The notes under the pieces: generated by a model
Database searches by the model: none
What the model was told of the DNA's origin: nothing
What the model saw: only the letters and a program-made list of their open reading frames with translations
Assembly (NCBI GenBank): GCA_021401465.1
Contig: JADDMT010000132.1
Location: forward strand, 1 to 64,000
Source: Teratosphaeria epicoccoides
Taxonomy: Eukaryota; Ascomycota; Dothideomycetes; Mycosphaerellales; Teratosphaeriaceae
Reading direction: 5' to 3'
DNA: 64,000 nucleotides
Translations under genes and position numbers: made by a program
Shown here: one piece after another, positions 47,547 to 57,685 of the stretch
Layout of the letters: each line of letters begins with the position of its first letter
How positions within the stretch are numbered: the stretch's first letter is position 1

Positions 47547-48930
47547 GCATAATAAACAAGCTGTTTATTGTCTAGTACTACATGTAGAGGAACAAGATAC
47601 GCTAACAAGTACATATGTATATCTTGACACATGTTTCTAAGGCTATAGTAGGCTAGTAAGCAGGTAGGCGTAGAGACATAGTAGTGTTCTAAAGGGGGGT
47701 CTAGCTATGTTTCCTAAAGTCTGGCAAGCTAGCAGAGATAGTATTACTTATAGTTTACTTGTTTCTTAGCTCCTATAAGACTAGCATGCTAGTAAGAGCT
47801 ATAGTCCCTGTTAATTTAATATAGTAATAGCAGGTAGATGTGATTTAATAGTAGCATATTTTAGTCATAGTAGCTACTTAGCTACTACTAACTTAGTAGG
47901 CAGGTATGTATGTATTTACTAGATTTAGATGACATTAATGTAGACCTCTGTAGTTTTGTCTAGTAAGTAGTTTATACTCTACATGACTATTATAGCTACT
48001 TGGCTACCTTGACTTCAGTTTCTAGTAGTTAAGAAGTATAAGGGAATATTAGAGAGCATAGAGGTTAAAGACAAGATTATTAAATAGTTTGCAGACTAGA
48101 TACACCTCCTACTATATAAGGAAAGGCATAGGAGGATATAGATGACTTATAAGCTACATCTGTTAAATATAGAAGGCTTTAGAGACTACATATAGCGTAG
48201 AGATAGTAGTATAGTAGCTAATGTAGTAAACAAGCTATATAAGGAGGATAGTAGTCTAAAGACAAGTTTTATTTATAAGTATTATAGTAGGAAGAAGGGA
48301 GTAGTTAGCAACCTTTCTACTCTGTTATAAGGGGGGCTTATGCAGATTATAGTATAGGCTATAGTAACAGTGTAGATAACATAGGGATAAGATGTAGACA
48401 GCCTAGGGCTCTATTTTAATTATTTATTTAGTAGTAGACAAAAAGGTGTATTTTATGACAAACAAGCTAAGCTTATAAGTTAAGAGGGCCTGTATTTAGT
48501 ATTAACACCCTAAGAACAATGCTGTTTCCTGTTCTGTTAGCCTATTATAGACTACATATTATAATAGTAGCTAATTACTATAGGCAAGTAGCTATAGTAG
48601 TATATGTTCTAACTACTATATATTACTAACACTTAGTAGTAATGCCTGTTGCTAGATTATAGGGCTAGGAGTAGGGCTAAGTAGATGTACATGTTAGAGG
48701 AGTATACAAGTATAGGTAAGTAGCAATTAAGTAGAAAGCTATTAAATAAGCATGCCTACAAGTAGGCATAAGTAGGAAGGCTAACAAGCCTGTGAATTAA
48801 GTGGCTAGGAGTAGGGCCAAGTAGGCTAAGCTAGTAAGATACTACTAGTATACTACTAGTACTTACTTAGCTAACTTAGCTCTACTTAGTCTACTCTTTA
48901 TACTTCGTACTACTTAGGGGTTAGGTTTTC
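47547..48930 (+). pseudogene. Decayed AT-rich sequence with plus-strand coding remnant
   Basis: From about 48,030 to 48,560 one plus frame is coding-like with RIP-type stops, Lys/Tyr/Leu-rich and of unknown family. The end of the block (48,840-48,864) has a palindromic TACTACTAGTATACTACTAGTA motif group like those elsewhere in the block. No LTR is found here. Confidence 0.35.
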
Positions 48931-49542
48931 GAGATAGAGGCTAACAGCAAGAGACGTTCTAGATCTCACAAATTGAGACATAAGAGAGTTCCGCTGCTAG
49001 TCACGTGATCGGGACTCCCCCTCCAAGGTCCATGACACAAGCTACTACGCTTACCGTCCATTGTTCACTTGAGACATTGTCACGACTCACGCGCAACCCA
49101 CAAAGGCTCGACCTATCACCTAGGCTGACGTTAATATCTAGACACTCAAGGGCGTTTCTTCCAGCTTCCGGACAACGAGTAGAACGACCTGAAAGCGTAA
49201 AAACGCTTGTCAAAACCCAAACCATTACTAGAACGGATATTCATGTCGTACTCACAGTGATTTCGACTGACTACGAGCATAACGCTCAAAACAGCCTGAG
49301 TCGCTTATATCAAATCATCGGGCTGACACTGCAAGATTGGCCTAGACGTCTTAGCATCACAGAATGAACTCATTGGACAGGCTGCTCTAATCTCACCCTA
49401 CTCTCTTGCCTCATGAACATCATCCGCAACGGCATTTGACGTCTTCGACAACTCTGTAGCCCCTGTCTCGTAATCCATTGTCTTCCATCCGAGACACAGC
49501 CGCGACCTCAATGCCATTTGCTACAAGCCGCAGGCAGCAGAA
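48931..49542. other. Compartment boundary and gene-side leader
   Basis: Composition switches from AT-rich, CTAG-rich sequence to GC-rich sequence within about 100 bp around 48,930-49,000. The following 540 bp has open frames on both strands (for example 49,005-49,367) but no convincing start or splice structure, so it is treated as noncoding or upstream of the 49,543 gene. Confidence 0.5.
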
Positions 49543-50257
49543 ATGGATAAACGCCTTCCCTATCTCCCGACATTCCTGAAAGCAGATGTTTCTTCAACGG
49601 AGAAGAACGCGGCTAAACAGTCCCAGGCTAACAGCAGGTCTGAGAAACAGACCGAGGAGCGGCGCAGGCGTTCGGAACGGCGGCGGAACAGTAGAGCCCA
49701 GAGCATTACCAATCACGACAGACCGGGTTTCAGGAGAGCCAGGACTTCCTCACGGCCTGCGACTCCTGCCTACAGAGGCGACGAGGTCGACACAATCGAC
49801 ACCGGACACCCAAGCATCGACGAGCCTCGAACCCGCAGCCCCGATCCAGAAAGCTCGGTCCTTTCGAGCACAAACCTTCCACCATCTACCCAGACTTTTG
49901 CACCCTCACTGACATGTAAGCCCTACCCTACCCCTCCTACTCTCACCCGAACCTCCAGCCCCGAATATCCTATGCTTACCCTCGCCTACAGCAACCATGC
50001 CCTCCTCCTGCTCTCACCCCACCTCCCTCCTCGCCGGCGCCGGCATCGCGCTGCTTCTAAGCCTGCTCATCTACTCCACGACGTCATGGTTCAGCGCCTC
50101 ACCCCCACCTCCACCACTACCACCATCGCTTCCAACCACGCAAAGCGTCACGCAGCAGGTCGCTCCGTCGCTGGTGACGGTGACCGCGCCTTGCTATGCG
50201 CGCGGCACAGACGGCGAGTTTCAGGGTGGGCTGTGTCAGGAGGTTTTTATGGCCTGA
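49543..50257 (+). CDS. Hypothetical single-membrane-span protein, 212 aa, one intron
   Basis: Proposed exons 49,543-49,915 and 49,992-50,257; the 76 bp intron 49,916-49,991 has donor GTAAGC and acceptor CTACAG. Splicing joins the frames exactly (phase 1) and shifts reading into a frame that encodes a strongly hydrophobic segment at residues 137-157, followed by a Pro-rich stretch. The N-terminal 120 residues are basic and low in hydrophobics (Arg/Ser/Thr/Pro-rich), so they are probably cytosolic or nucleoplasmic and disordered. Unspliced, the first frame would run to 50,298 without a membrane segment, which is less likely. No family is recognised. It is the gene nearest the repeat boundary. 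Confidence 0.6.
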
Positions 50258-51243
50258 AGCTGGTCGAGAGGAGAAGGTCAACAGAAGGGTTCTGTTAGGC
50301 GGGTAGATCGTGTTCGGGAGTCAGGGAGACTTGTTGGACAGTGCGTGAAAGCCTAGGCTTTCGCCTTTTCCATGACTGCAAGAGGGCTCCTGGTGGCCGG
50401 GACCTTGTGAGAGGTTTACATTGGTGAAGAGCAGATCACATTCGTGCGGTCTGGAAATCCGTGGGAGTGTTCAGGGTATCATGTATGTCTGTCGCTATTT
50501 TATCTTCTCTTCTCCGAGACCTCGCGCCATCGTGGATACAGTAGCTTCAGGTCTCTGCAGGTAGTAAATACTCCTTCCGATGGTCTAATAGGTAGCAACC
50601 ACAACAACAAGTACCCGCCATCTGCCATCGCTGTACACGAGCGTGCGTAGACTCGATCATGCGCGGCGGCTCAGATACCATACGCGAACTGGAGCAAGTC
50701 CTCGATGAGCCGACAGTCGAGACCCCGCATCGGCCATTCCCATCCTTCTTCCACATTCGCAGTCCAGGCCAGCAGCTTTGGCGCTCCCGGGCAGAGAGAA
50801 AAAGGCACATCGCGGTCAGAAGTCACACCGCAAGGAAGAGGTCGTGGGCAAAAGCAGTCCTCGATGAGCGAACAGTCGGAAATCCCAATCTTCACCTACC
50901 ACACTCCACCCCAGCAGCTTCCGCACACCAGGCAGCGGAAAAGAAGGAGTGACCTTGCGGTCAAGAGTCACACACACACGACAAGGAAGAAGTGGTAAAG
51001 AAAATGAAGGGAAAAAGAGGCACTTGTTTTACTCAACTCTCTGTCTGTCTCGAGCGAGGAAACTGCCCTCATGTACATGTATGTATCCTTGCTTATATTG
51101 CAGATTCTCTTAAACGCACAGATTTGCACGACTTTCAAACTCGCATAGGTGCTATATCGTCCATCGCTCGACTCAGTAGTCAAGTGTCTACAAAGTCGCG
51201 TCGGAAAGCATCACGGATCTGACATCCACGTGGACCATCCATC
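50258..51243. other. Intergenic region with a diverged tandem duplication
   Basis: About 50,697-50,848 and 50,855-50,996 are imperfect copies of one another. They share AGTCCTCGATGAGC near the start, CAGCAGCTT in the middle, and a GGTCA(A)GAGTCACAC-like block followed by CAAGGAAGA near the end. Short open frames cross the duplication (50,659-50,952 and 50,705-50,998, plus), but none is convincing as a gene. Confidence 0.45.
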
Positions 51244-52452
51244 TCAAACTTCCATGCTCACAAGCAAATTCCTCACCCGAAACCCCCGTAAACACCCTAC
51301 CACTCTCGCACTCACCCCTGTTGCCAATGCCTCGACCCTGCCTAGTCCCTCCCTCAACCCCGTCATCTCCACCTCCTTCACCTCACACCACCGCCCCACA
51401 ACCCTCCCAGACCCCCTGACCTCATCCACAACCTCGAACACCTCTACCACATCCTGCAGCTTCAACTCCGTGCCCGCTAGCGTCGGCATTCCATCCATCT
51501 TCTGCTGTAAGAGGATGGATTTGCGACCGAGATGTGAAAGGGCGCGGCAGGCCAGGGGGTAGTTGGCAGAGTTGTTGTTGTTGTTGTTAGAGTCCTTGAC
51601 GGAGGTGAGGTTGGCGAGGGCGGATTGGAGGGTCGAGATGCCGGTAAAGAGATCGTGGCATTGTGGAGGCGCGGTGGAGAGGTAGGACTGCCAGGCGCTC
51701 ATGTTGATGACCGGATGCGGCAGAGAGGCGTCCGTGGCTGTGTTGGTCTCGACAGCACTGTGCGCAGGCGTCTGGTGCAGGTTGAGCGGAGTCGTGTGCC
51801 CGCCGTACACGAGCCCAGTCTTCACCGCAAGCACTGCCACCAAAAACCCCACAACCACCAAGCACCACATCCCGAAACTCCACACCCTCATTGTCATCGC
51901 CCACTTGACCGCCTTCCTCAAACCCCCCCTGCTCGCCAGAACATCCCGCGTGTGCTCATCCAACCCACCTCGCGAGATCCACAGCGACACCCTCGGGTCT
52001 GCCAAAAGACCCTCAAGCACCGTATCTACCTCCTCCAAGACATGCATGTCTTTCCAGCGGACACTCCTACCCTCCACCTGGGATGCGACGTTTTTCATCG
52101 CCTCAACCGCCTCTAAAACGCCGCATAACTTGTGCGCAAACGCGGCCAGCTGTTGTCCTCGTCCTGTCAACTCGCGCTCTTTGTGATTCAGGCCGAGAGT
52201 GTCTTGAAGTTGGGCGTCGGTGAAGCGGCCGAAGTAGACATTGGCGGCGTGTAGCTCCTGCTCGTCGGCTCGGGCTTCGGTCAAGGTAAGCGGGGAGAAA
52301 AGTGGTGGCTCGCGAGGGGCGGAAAGGAGGGAGAGCGAGTAGGAGTGGGCGGAGGCAAAGCTGCTCGCGACGTCCGCACGGTGGGCGGTGCGCCGGAGGT
52401 CGGCCAGGCATTTGCGTGATTTGGCGTCAGGGCGCGTCCTGCTAGTGGCCAT
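51244..52452 (-). CDS. Hypothetical single-membrane-span protein, 402 aa
   Basis: Uninterrupted minus-strand frame. Start chosen at ATG 52,452; the in-frame ATG at 52,485 lies before TTTTTCAG, which resembles a splice acceptor, so an upstream exon or 5' UTR intron is possible. An N-terminal soluble, helical region of about 185 residues precedes one hydrophobic segment at residues 191-211 (Cys-Leu-Val-Val-Val-Gly-Phe-Leu core). The C-terminal part has a 6-Asn run from a GTT microsatellite and several paired Cys. The arrangement suggests a membrane protein with two soluble halves; topology is uncertain. No domain is recognised. Codon use and GC content match neighbouring genes. Confidence 0.75.
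   Translation of the reverse strand: MATSRTRPDAKSRKCLADLRRTAHRADVASSFASAHSYSLSLLSAPREPPLFSPLTLTEARADEQELHAANVYFGRFTDAQLQDTLGLNHKERELTGRGQQLAAFAHKLCGVLEAVEAMKNVASQVEGRSVRWKDMHVLEEVDTVLEGLLADPRVSLWISRGGLDEHTRDVLASRGGLRKAVKWAMTMRVWSFGMWCLVVVGFLVAVLAVKTGLVYGGHTTPLNLHQTPAHSAVETNTATDASLPHPVINMSAWQSYLSTAPPQCHDLFTGISTLQSALANLTSVKDSNNNNNNSANYPLACRALSHLGRKSILLQQKMDGMPTLAGTELKLQDVVEVFEVVDEVRGSGRVVGRWCEVKEVEMTGLREGLGRVEALATGVSARVVGCLRGFRVRNLLVSMEV
51571..51588 (+). repeat. (GTT)n microsatellite inside the 402-aa gene
   Basis: Six GTT units encode an Asn run on minus, within the C-terminal half of the predicted protein. Likely length-variable between strains. Confidence 0.9.
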
Positions 52453-53425
52453 GCTGTCGGTCCCGCTCGTCTTCTGAAAAATCAATCGGTCGATAAACCG
52501 GTGCGTTTGTTCGTCGTCGCTGAGCGGCGTGAAGGCCAGCCAGTCAGCCGGGTGCCTGCATGATCGCGGTAGGCCTCAGCACTCGCGTCGCAAAGATCGA
52601 AGAGCATCGGGGATTATGTATAATGAATGAATGAATTAACGAAGAATGGAGTGACATGGGGTGGGATGGAGTGGTGGTGTGATGGTGCCATGGTAGTCGT
52701 GGTGCAGAAGGAACAATCAATGTTGTCATCTGGTTAGGAAAGTCAATGGCGCCGTGAGTCGCTTGAATCTCGCTGACTATCATCAATTCTAATGTTACCA
52801 GGTCTGCAGCCGGTTGAGATTCTTACTAACAACACAGCGCAACATGAACAGTACATACAGCAGAGCAGGGAACTTGACAACGACGTGGTGCAGTACGCCT
52901 CTGCAGAGTGCTTCAAAGATCTGACCATGCCAAGCAAGCTGAAGCTTGCCACCAAATGGCGACCGTGTCCACACCAGTTTCTAATTGTCTGGCTGCCAAG
53001 GCGGCTGGTTGTATTGCTGGTATGGACGAATGCCTCCGCGTATCCTTCTTGACTCCTGATCTTATCCCGCCTCAACGCCTCTTGCGACCCTTTTGTTTGC
53101 TGTGAATCACGCCGTTTTGAACCTCTGGGTAGGTGCGCCGCCGGAGGTGGTGGAGGCTAGTATAAGACGTGTTGTCCGCAATTGTCCACTAACCATCAGA
53201 TCCATCACCCCTTGCTAATAAGCAGCAATCTGACCAATCTGCTCTTACTGCGCTTGACTGCTCGGAGTGTGTCTGACAATGGCGCTGGCGCTCGTGATGG
53301 TATCGGTGATGATCGTGGCGCTCGCTGGTAACCAGTCGCCAGGTACGGCATATCGGACAAGGATGGATCATTAGCACGAATCGAAGGTAGTCGGAAAGGC
53401 CTATCACCTGATTGGTAAACATGAG
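52453..53425. other. Intergenic sequence, no supported gene
   Basis: Open frames of 65-110 codons exist on both strands but overlap one another without splice signals or recognisable motifs. Nothing else is seen. Confidence 0.4.
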
Positions 53426-53722
53426 TTACTCGTCGCGGTATGGAGCGCTAGATAAGTGCGCTGAGTAGACGAGCACTGCCTGGTTTGCAGCAATCGTTGC
53501 CTCTGTGGCGGCGGTCCGTGTAAATGCTACTCTGGCAACCGCGTTTGCAGGTACACCGCTCGCGGCAGCTTCGTCTTTTGGCGTCCTACTAAGACCCTGC
53601 TGCATTAACACTGCTGAGTCGCCATTGCGCTGATTACCCGTGATATCAAGACCTTCGTCGTCAGTGTCAGTACTGCCATCAACATGCTCATCGTCAATTC
53701 GCCTGCATGCGTAGCATTCACC
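53426..53722 (-). CDS. Possible exon of an unidentified gene
   Basis: A minus frame open from about 53,722 to a stop at 53,426, reading Cys-x2-Cys near its start, then an acidic Asp/Thr/Gly stretch and an Ala/Val/Thr-rich end. It has no clear start codon at its upstream edge and would need an upstream exon, perhaps in 53,780-53,998, where another minus frame starts with ATG. Composition is protein-like but no family is recognised. It could be chance. Confidence 0.25.
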   Translation of the reverse strand, partial: GECYACRRIDDEHVDGSTDTDDEGLDITGNQRNGDSAVLMQQGLSRTPKDEAAASGVPANAVARVAFTRTAATEATIAANQAVLVYSAHLSSAPYRDE

Positions 53723-53999
53723 TTAGGACTAGTCGCGTTTTGATTGAAATTTCACCGCTCTGACAGCGTCTGCTCGCGCCTATCGCTGCTCTTGCCATTG
53801 CGTTGATACCACGCCTGGTGCTTGACCCGCTGTTACAGTGGTGGCAGCGTCCGAGCACCGCTGTCGTTGACGTTGCTGAGCGTGGTATCTGGCAGTCAGA
53901 TGCGCTATTCCTTGCTCCTGCGAATATGCCTCGTTCTTACTGCCGTTGTCGTTGCTGCCGTCGCCATCAACTGAATCGTCGCGACGCGCGCGCTCCATC

Positions 54000-54718
54000 A
54001 GCTTCGTGCGCGCCGCCTTAAAGGCAGTGTGGAGCCTCAGAGTCCGCGTTGACGCAATCGTAAAACAGCTCTAATGCCTCTTAGCCTACCTCGAGTAGAA
54101 GCTCGTAATTGGCTACCATCGTCATCGGCATCAACACGGACGCGGCCAAACTCCCTGCCGGCCTGCGCCTCAACGCGAGTATTTATATATGCCAGTTGCG
54201 GAGCACATGAAGGACGCCTTCCAAGACACCGCCTTCGTCGGCCTTGGCGTCAATCACCTTGGTTTGCGCTCGATCGCGGTCATGAAGGATGACGCCGAGA
54301 AAACTGTGGATATCGTTCTCGACCATGAGCTTGTGGAAGCAGTCGAGAGTCTACTTCGAAGCGCTCGCTGTCTACATGTATGAGGACGTGCGCAATTAGC
54401 AGAGGCAGCGGCGTGTTGTTGAACGTATAGATGCACAACGGCAGCAGACCGTATCGCGTGGTCTTGTGGCTGGTTGCAAAAAATCACTATGTAACCACCA
54501 AAAAACCTCAAGACAGAGGGCCAGCGCTGCCATGCGCTACCTTTTCATCACGCTCAATGGGCTACACTTAGGAAAGCATCTTATTCAATGTGAGTGGACT
54601 GTCTAAGAGTAAGGATGTACGAAGGATGCGAGTAGATGGATGGTTGCAGAGTCAAACAATTGATTGGCATTGATCCATCGCACATCAATTCACATTGATT
54701 AAGATCATCATCCTTCAC
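54000..54718. other. Region with one weak coding-like fragment
   Basis: A plus frame at 54,189-54,383 (64 codons) reads a balanced, charged sequence (Val-Gly-Leu-Gly-Val-Asn-His-Leu and Asp-His-Glu-Leu-Val-Glu) that looks coding but has no flanking gene structure. It may be a gene fragment. The rest shows nothing. Confidence 0.25.
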
Positions 54719-55298
54719 TCACCGCTCATCAACCCCAAACCTCCTCATCACATCACCCGCCGCCTCGCCCTCCGCCAGCATGGACGCTATCATCATCGCG
54801 TTGTGCCCGAATTCATCCTTGTCCTCCACCACTATCGCCGAAATTTCCTGCGCCACGCGCGCCACGGCCGGGACATCGTAGGCGTCTATGCTCTCGTGGA
54901 GAGTCGCGATGATGCGGGCCAGGGCTGGGCCCCTGTCTTGACGGGGGTGGATGAGGAGGGACGACATGCGGGCCCAGGTTGGCGCGGAGATTTGGTTAGG
55001 AGTAGGAGGAGAAACGGCGGTGTTGATGGAATCGGGGCAGGCGCCAGTAGGAAGAGCGGCAGAGGTGGAGGAAGGGCTAGTGGTGAGGACAGCGGAGGTC
55101 AGCAGATATCGACAGTATCAAGGGAGACTGGAGTCATCCGTACATGACTGGAGTCAGAGAGGCTGCAAGAGCTGCGGCTTGTTTGTGCAATGTGATGGCC
55201 GTCGCACGGTGGCCTTTCTCGCGCTCGGTGTAGATGCTCAACATCTTTTGGAGGTCCTCTGCCTGCACGGCAGGGTCTGTTGATGTCGACTCAGCCAT
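54719..55298 (-). CDS. Hypothetical small soluble protein, 170 aa, one intron
   Basis: Minus-strand gene. Exon 1 is 55,298-55,144 (ATG at 55,298) and exon 2 is 55,076-54,719. The 67 bp intron 55,143-55,077 has donor GTACGG, a CTGAC branch-like site and acceptor CTAG, and preserves frame (phase 2). The first exon encodes an acidic helical segment, the middle a Pro/Ser/Thr-rich linker, and the end a helical segment containing Asp-Asp/Glu-Asp clusters and an Ala-Met-Met-Ile-Ala-Ser-Met stretch. No signal peptide, membrane span or known domain. It is divergently arranged with the 405-aa gene, 186 bp apart, so shared regulation is possible. Confidence 0.6.
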
Positions 55299-55484
55299 CG
55301 CTAGGGTGTGTGGGTCTTGGGATGGCGATGTGCAGGAGATGTCATGGTGATGGGTGTCAGAAGGGTGATCGTAGCCGTATTGATGTAAAAGACAGGACAT
55401 CGGGAACCTGCAGCCAGCAAGCCACACTGCGAGCGAACTTCGACCTTCGACACACACTCACCCACATACATACGACCACCAGAA
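55299..55484. promoter_or_regulatory. Divergent promoter interval
   Basis: 186 bp between the start codons of the 170-aa gene (minus) and the 405-aa gene (plus). No TATA box is obvious. A short interval of this kind usually carries both promoters. Confidence 0.5.
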
Positions 55485-56756
55485 ATGACTTCCAACGCCT
55501 TCCAGCTCAAGGCGGAGAAGCTAGAGGATGCCGTGCGCTCTATGCCTCAACACCTTCGCGAGAAGGTAAGCGCCCCCATTTCCTACAAACGCCTACTTCC
55601 CTTTCGCTAATTCATCCAGGTTTTCAACAACAAATACACTAGCGAGCAGCTCCTCCGCGGCGGCAATGGCGTATCCTTCACTCTGTCCACCGAACAACAC
55701 GACATCTTGACCACAGCCTGCGCAGATTTCGGGCTCAACCACAAGAAACTCCCTTCCTCCGTCCAGCTGGCCTCGCTCCTCCAACCACGCCAACTCGACC
55801 TCTTCTCTAACTATCGGCCCCTCGACCGCAAGATGGCCGTGAAAGTGGTGCGCTGGATCGAAAATCACGGGCCCAGCAGCGCGAGGAAGAAGACGCCGAC
55901 GGCGAATAAAGCTACGGTTGAGGGATTGGTGGATGATGCGCTGGATCTGATTGTAGAGGAGCAGGCGGATGGGAAGGGACCACCTGCGGTACAACCTCCG
56001 CCGCCGCCGCCGCAGATGACGCCGTCCCCGAATCTCACGCGTGCTGCGGTGGCGCCGCAGTTGCCGCCGAAGGTGCCAATGCCGCATGAGGTTGTGACGA
56101 GCACGGGTCCAGCACTGGTCGGAGCTGCTGCCGAGGAGAAAGCGGCAAGTTCTCTCGCGGAGTGGCCGCAGTCTCCGGGGCGCGGCAGCCAACAGAGCCG
56201 GATCAACACGCAGCGCAACTCTGCTGCCCCTCCGGATGCGCAACAAGCTTCCAATCCTGCTGCCGCAGCATACCCGCATCTTCCCGTCCGGAACATCGAA
56301 GTCCTATCAACCAACGCAGAGCAGCACAGCAATCCACAGCACGGCAATCCACAGCACACTAACCCGCAGCACAACAACAACACGGTCCCTAACAACCCGG
56401 TTCACGACATCCCCACTATCACGCAACCTCCACCAGCCAACACACAGCAGCACAACAACAACTCCGCTGCCACCCACGCCCTCCCTCAACAATCTGCATC
56501 TGGCACCACAACTATCTCCCCCGCTCACCTCTCCGCCCGCACAACCCTCCACTCTTCCCTCGCGAAACTCAAACTCCTGCCTACAAACCCCACAAAGGGT
56601 AGTGAGATGTCGATTTCAGACGAAGAGATGGTGGCGCTAGCGCGCGAGCATGCGCAGAAGGGGTTCAAGAGAGCGGAGGAGATGGCGCGGATGGCAGCTG
56701 GGGCTAGAGGGAGGTTAGAGGAGGTGAGGAGGGGGTTGTCAGGAGAGGTGGTGTGA
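55485..56756 (+). CDS. Hypothetical protein with Pro/Gln/Asn-rich middle, 405 aa, one intron
   Basis: Exons 55,485-55,565 and 55,620-56,756; the 54 bp intron has donor GTAAGC and acceptor ATCCAG, phase 0. ATG at 55,485 follows an A-rich context (AGAAATGACT). The N-terminal about 120 residues form a folded-looking region (Phe-x-Leu-x2-Glu-x-Leu-Glu, later Leu-Leu-Gln-Pro-Arg-Gln-Leu, then a basic patch). They are followed by a long low-complexity stretch with a Pro run, an Asn-Pro-Gln-His repeat (about 56,330-56,385) and Asn/Gln-rich sequence. The C-terminal 60 residues are helical and charged (Glu-Met-Val-Ala-Leu-Ala-Arg-Glu-His). No known domain. A nuclear or RNA-related role is possible from composition only. 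Confidence 0.75.
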
Positions 56757-57685
56757 GGGCAAGGTGAGGCGGGAGTTGCGGGAAGCAGGAGGATATATGT
56801 GCAAGACGGATAATAAATATTATGGCCATAGATGGTAGAGCAGAACCAGTTGTCCACACCATCACTTTTGTTTGTGATCTAACGTGACTTCCATTTTCCA
56901 ATCCGTCGATCCCTTGCTATCGCTCTGTTCGTGTCGCGATTTCATCGGCCTGTGGCATACAGAGTTCTCCTACCTCCAGAGTCACTGTCTGGATTTAGAG
57001 ACTAACCCCACATAGCCTTCCGTGTGCAGTGTAGTCGCCTCCTCTATAGAGTGCCCTCTGCACAGGGTCGACGCGATCTATCGACAAACCTACCATTGCC
57101 TTCGAGAGCAGAACGAAGATCGTAGACCTTCTCTGCTACCTCACGGACATACTACAATTTTACAATCATTCCTCTTTCCGGCCACGCGACCGGAAACCCT
57201 CCCTCCCTCCCCTCCGCTTCGTGTCGCTGTTCTTGTCCATTGCAGACTGGAATCATTGTAACTGCGATGTGGCAGTGCCGATGTCAACCCCTTTTGAGCG
57301 CCATTCCTCATGTCCATTTGCACTTCTCGACTCTCGGTCCCGGATAACACCGCACGCCGACGATGACACGCCCATCGCGTCCGGCTTGCTGCCGACAGTC
57401 CCATGACTCGGGCGGTGATGGCGACTCGGAGTGAGGTGTATGTCGTCGGCGCGCTTCGAGATGGCGATGGTGTTCAAACGTCAAGCAAGTGTCGCATGAG
57501 CGCTCCCGACTTGAATTGGCTGTGCGGGACAACATTCCATCCCCGTCCGGTTCATTGTTGTCCACCGTTTGCAGTCGCCGTCCATTGCTCGCACCCAACC
57601 ATGTGAGAAATCATCGTCATCATCATCATCATCATCGCTCACACGCACCATGCGAGAACTTCCTCACTCACCTCCACCACCCACC
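56757..57685. other. Intergenic sequence with a (CAT)n microsatellite
   Basis: No supported gene. Several overlapping open frames are present on both strands without start context or motifs. A trinucleotide CAT/TCA tract lies at 57,611-57,636, just before the next gene; the frame of the 659-aa gene stays open through it but has no ATG there. Confidence 0.5.

Noticed and set aside
48900..48930. Telomere-like TTAGGGG motif near the boundary
   Set aside because: Single occurrence only; no tandem telomeric array.
49005..49367. 120-codon open frame near the boundary
   Set aside because: Starts at GTG, overlaps an open frame on the other strand and has low-complexity Thr/Arg/Ser content; not supported.
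55593..56279. 228-codon minus frame opposite the 405-aa gene
   Set aside because: Arg-rich shadow of a GC-rich coding region; the plus gene has intron, start context and coherent composition.
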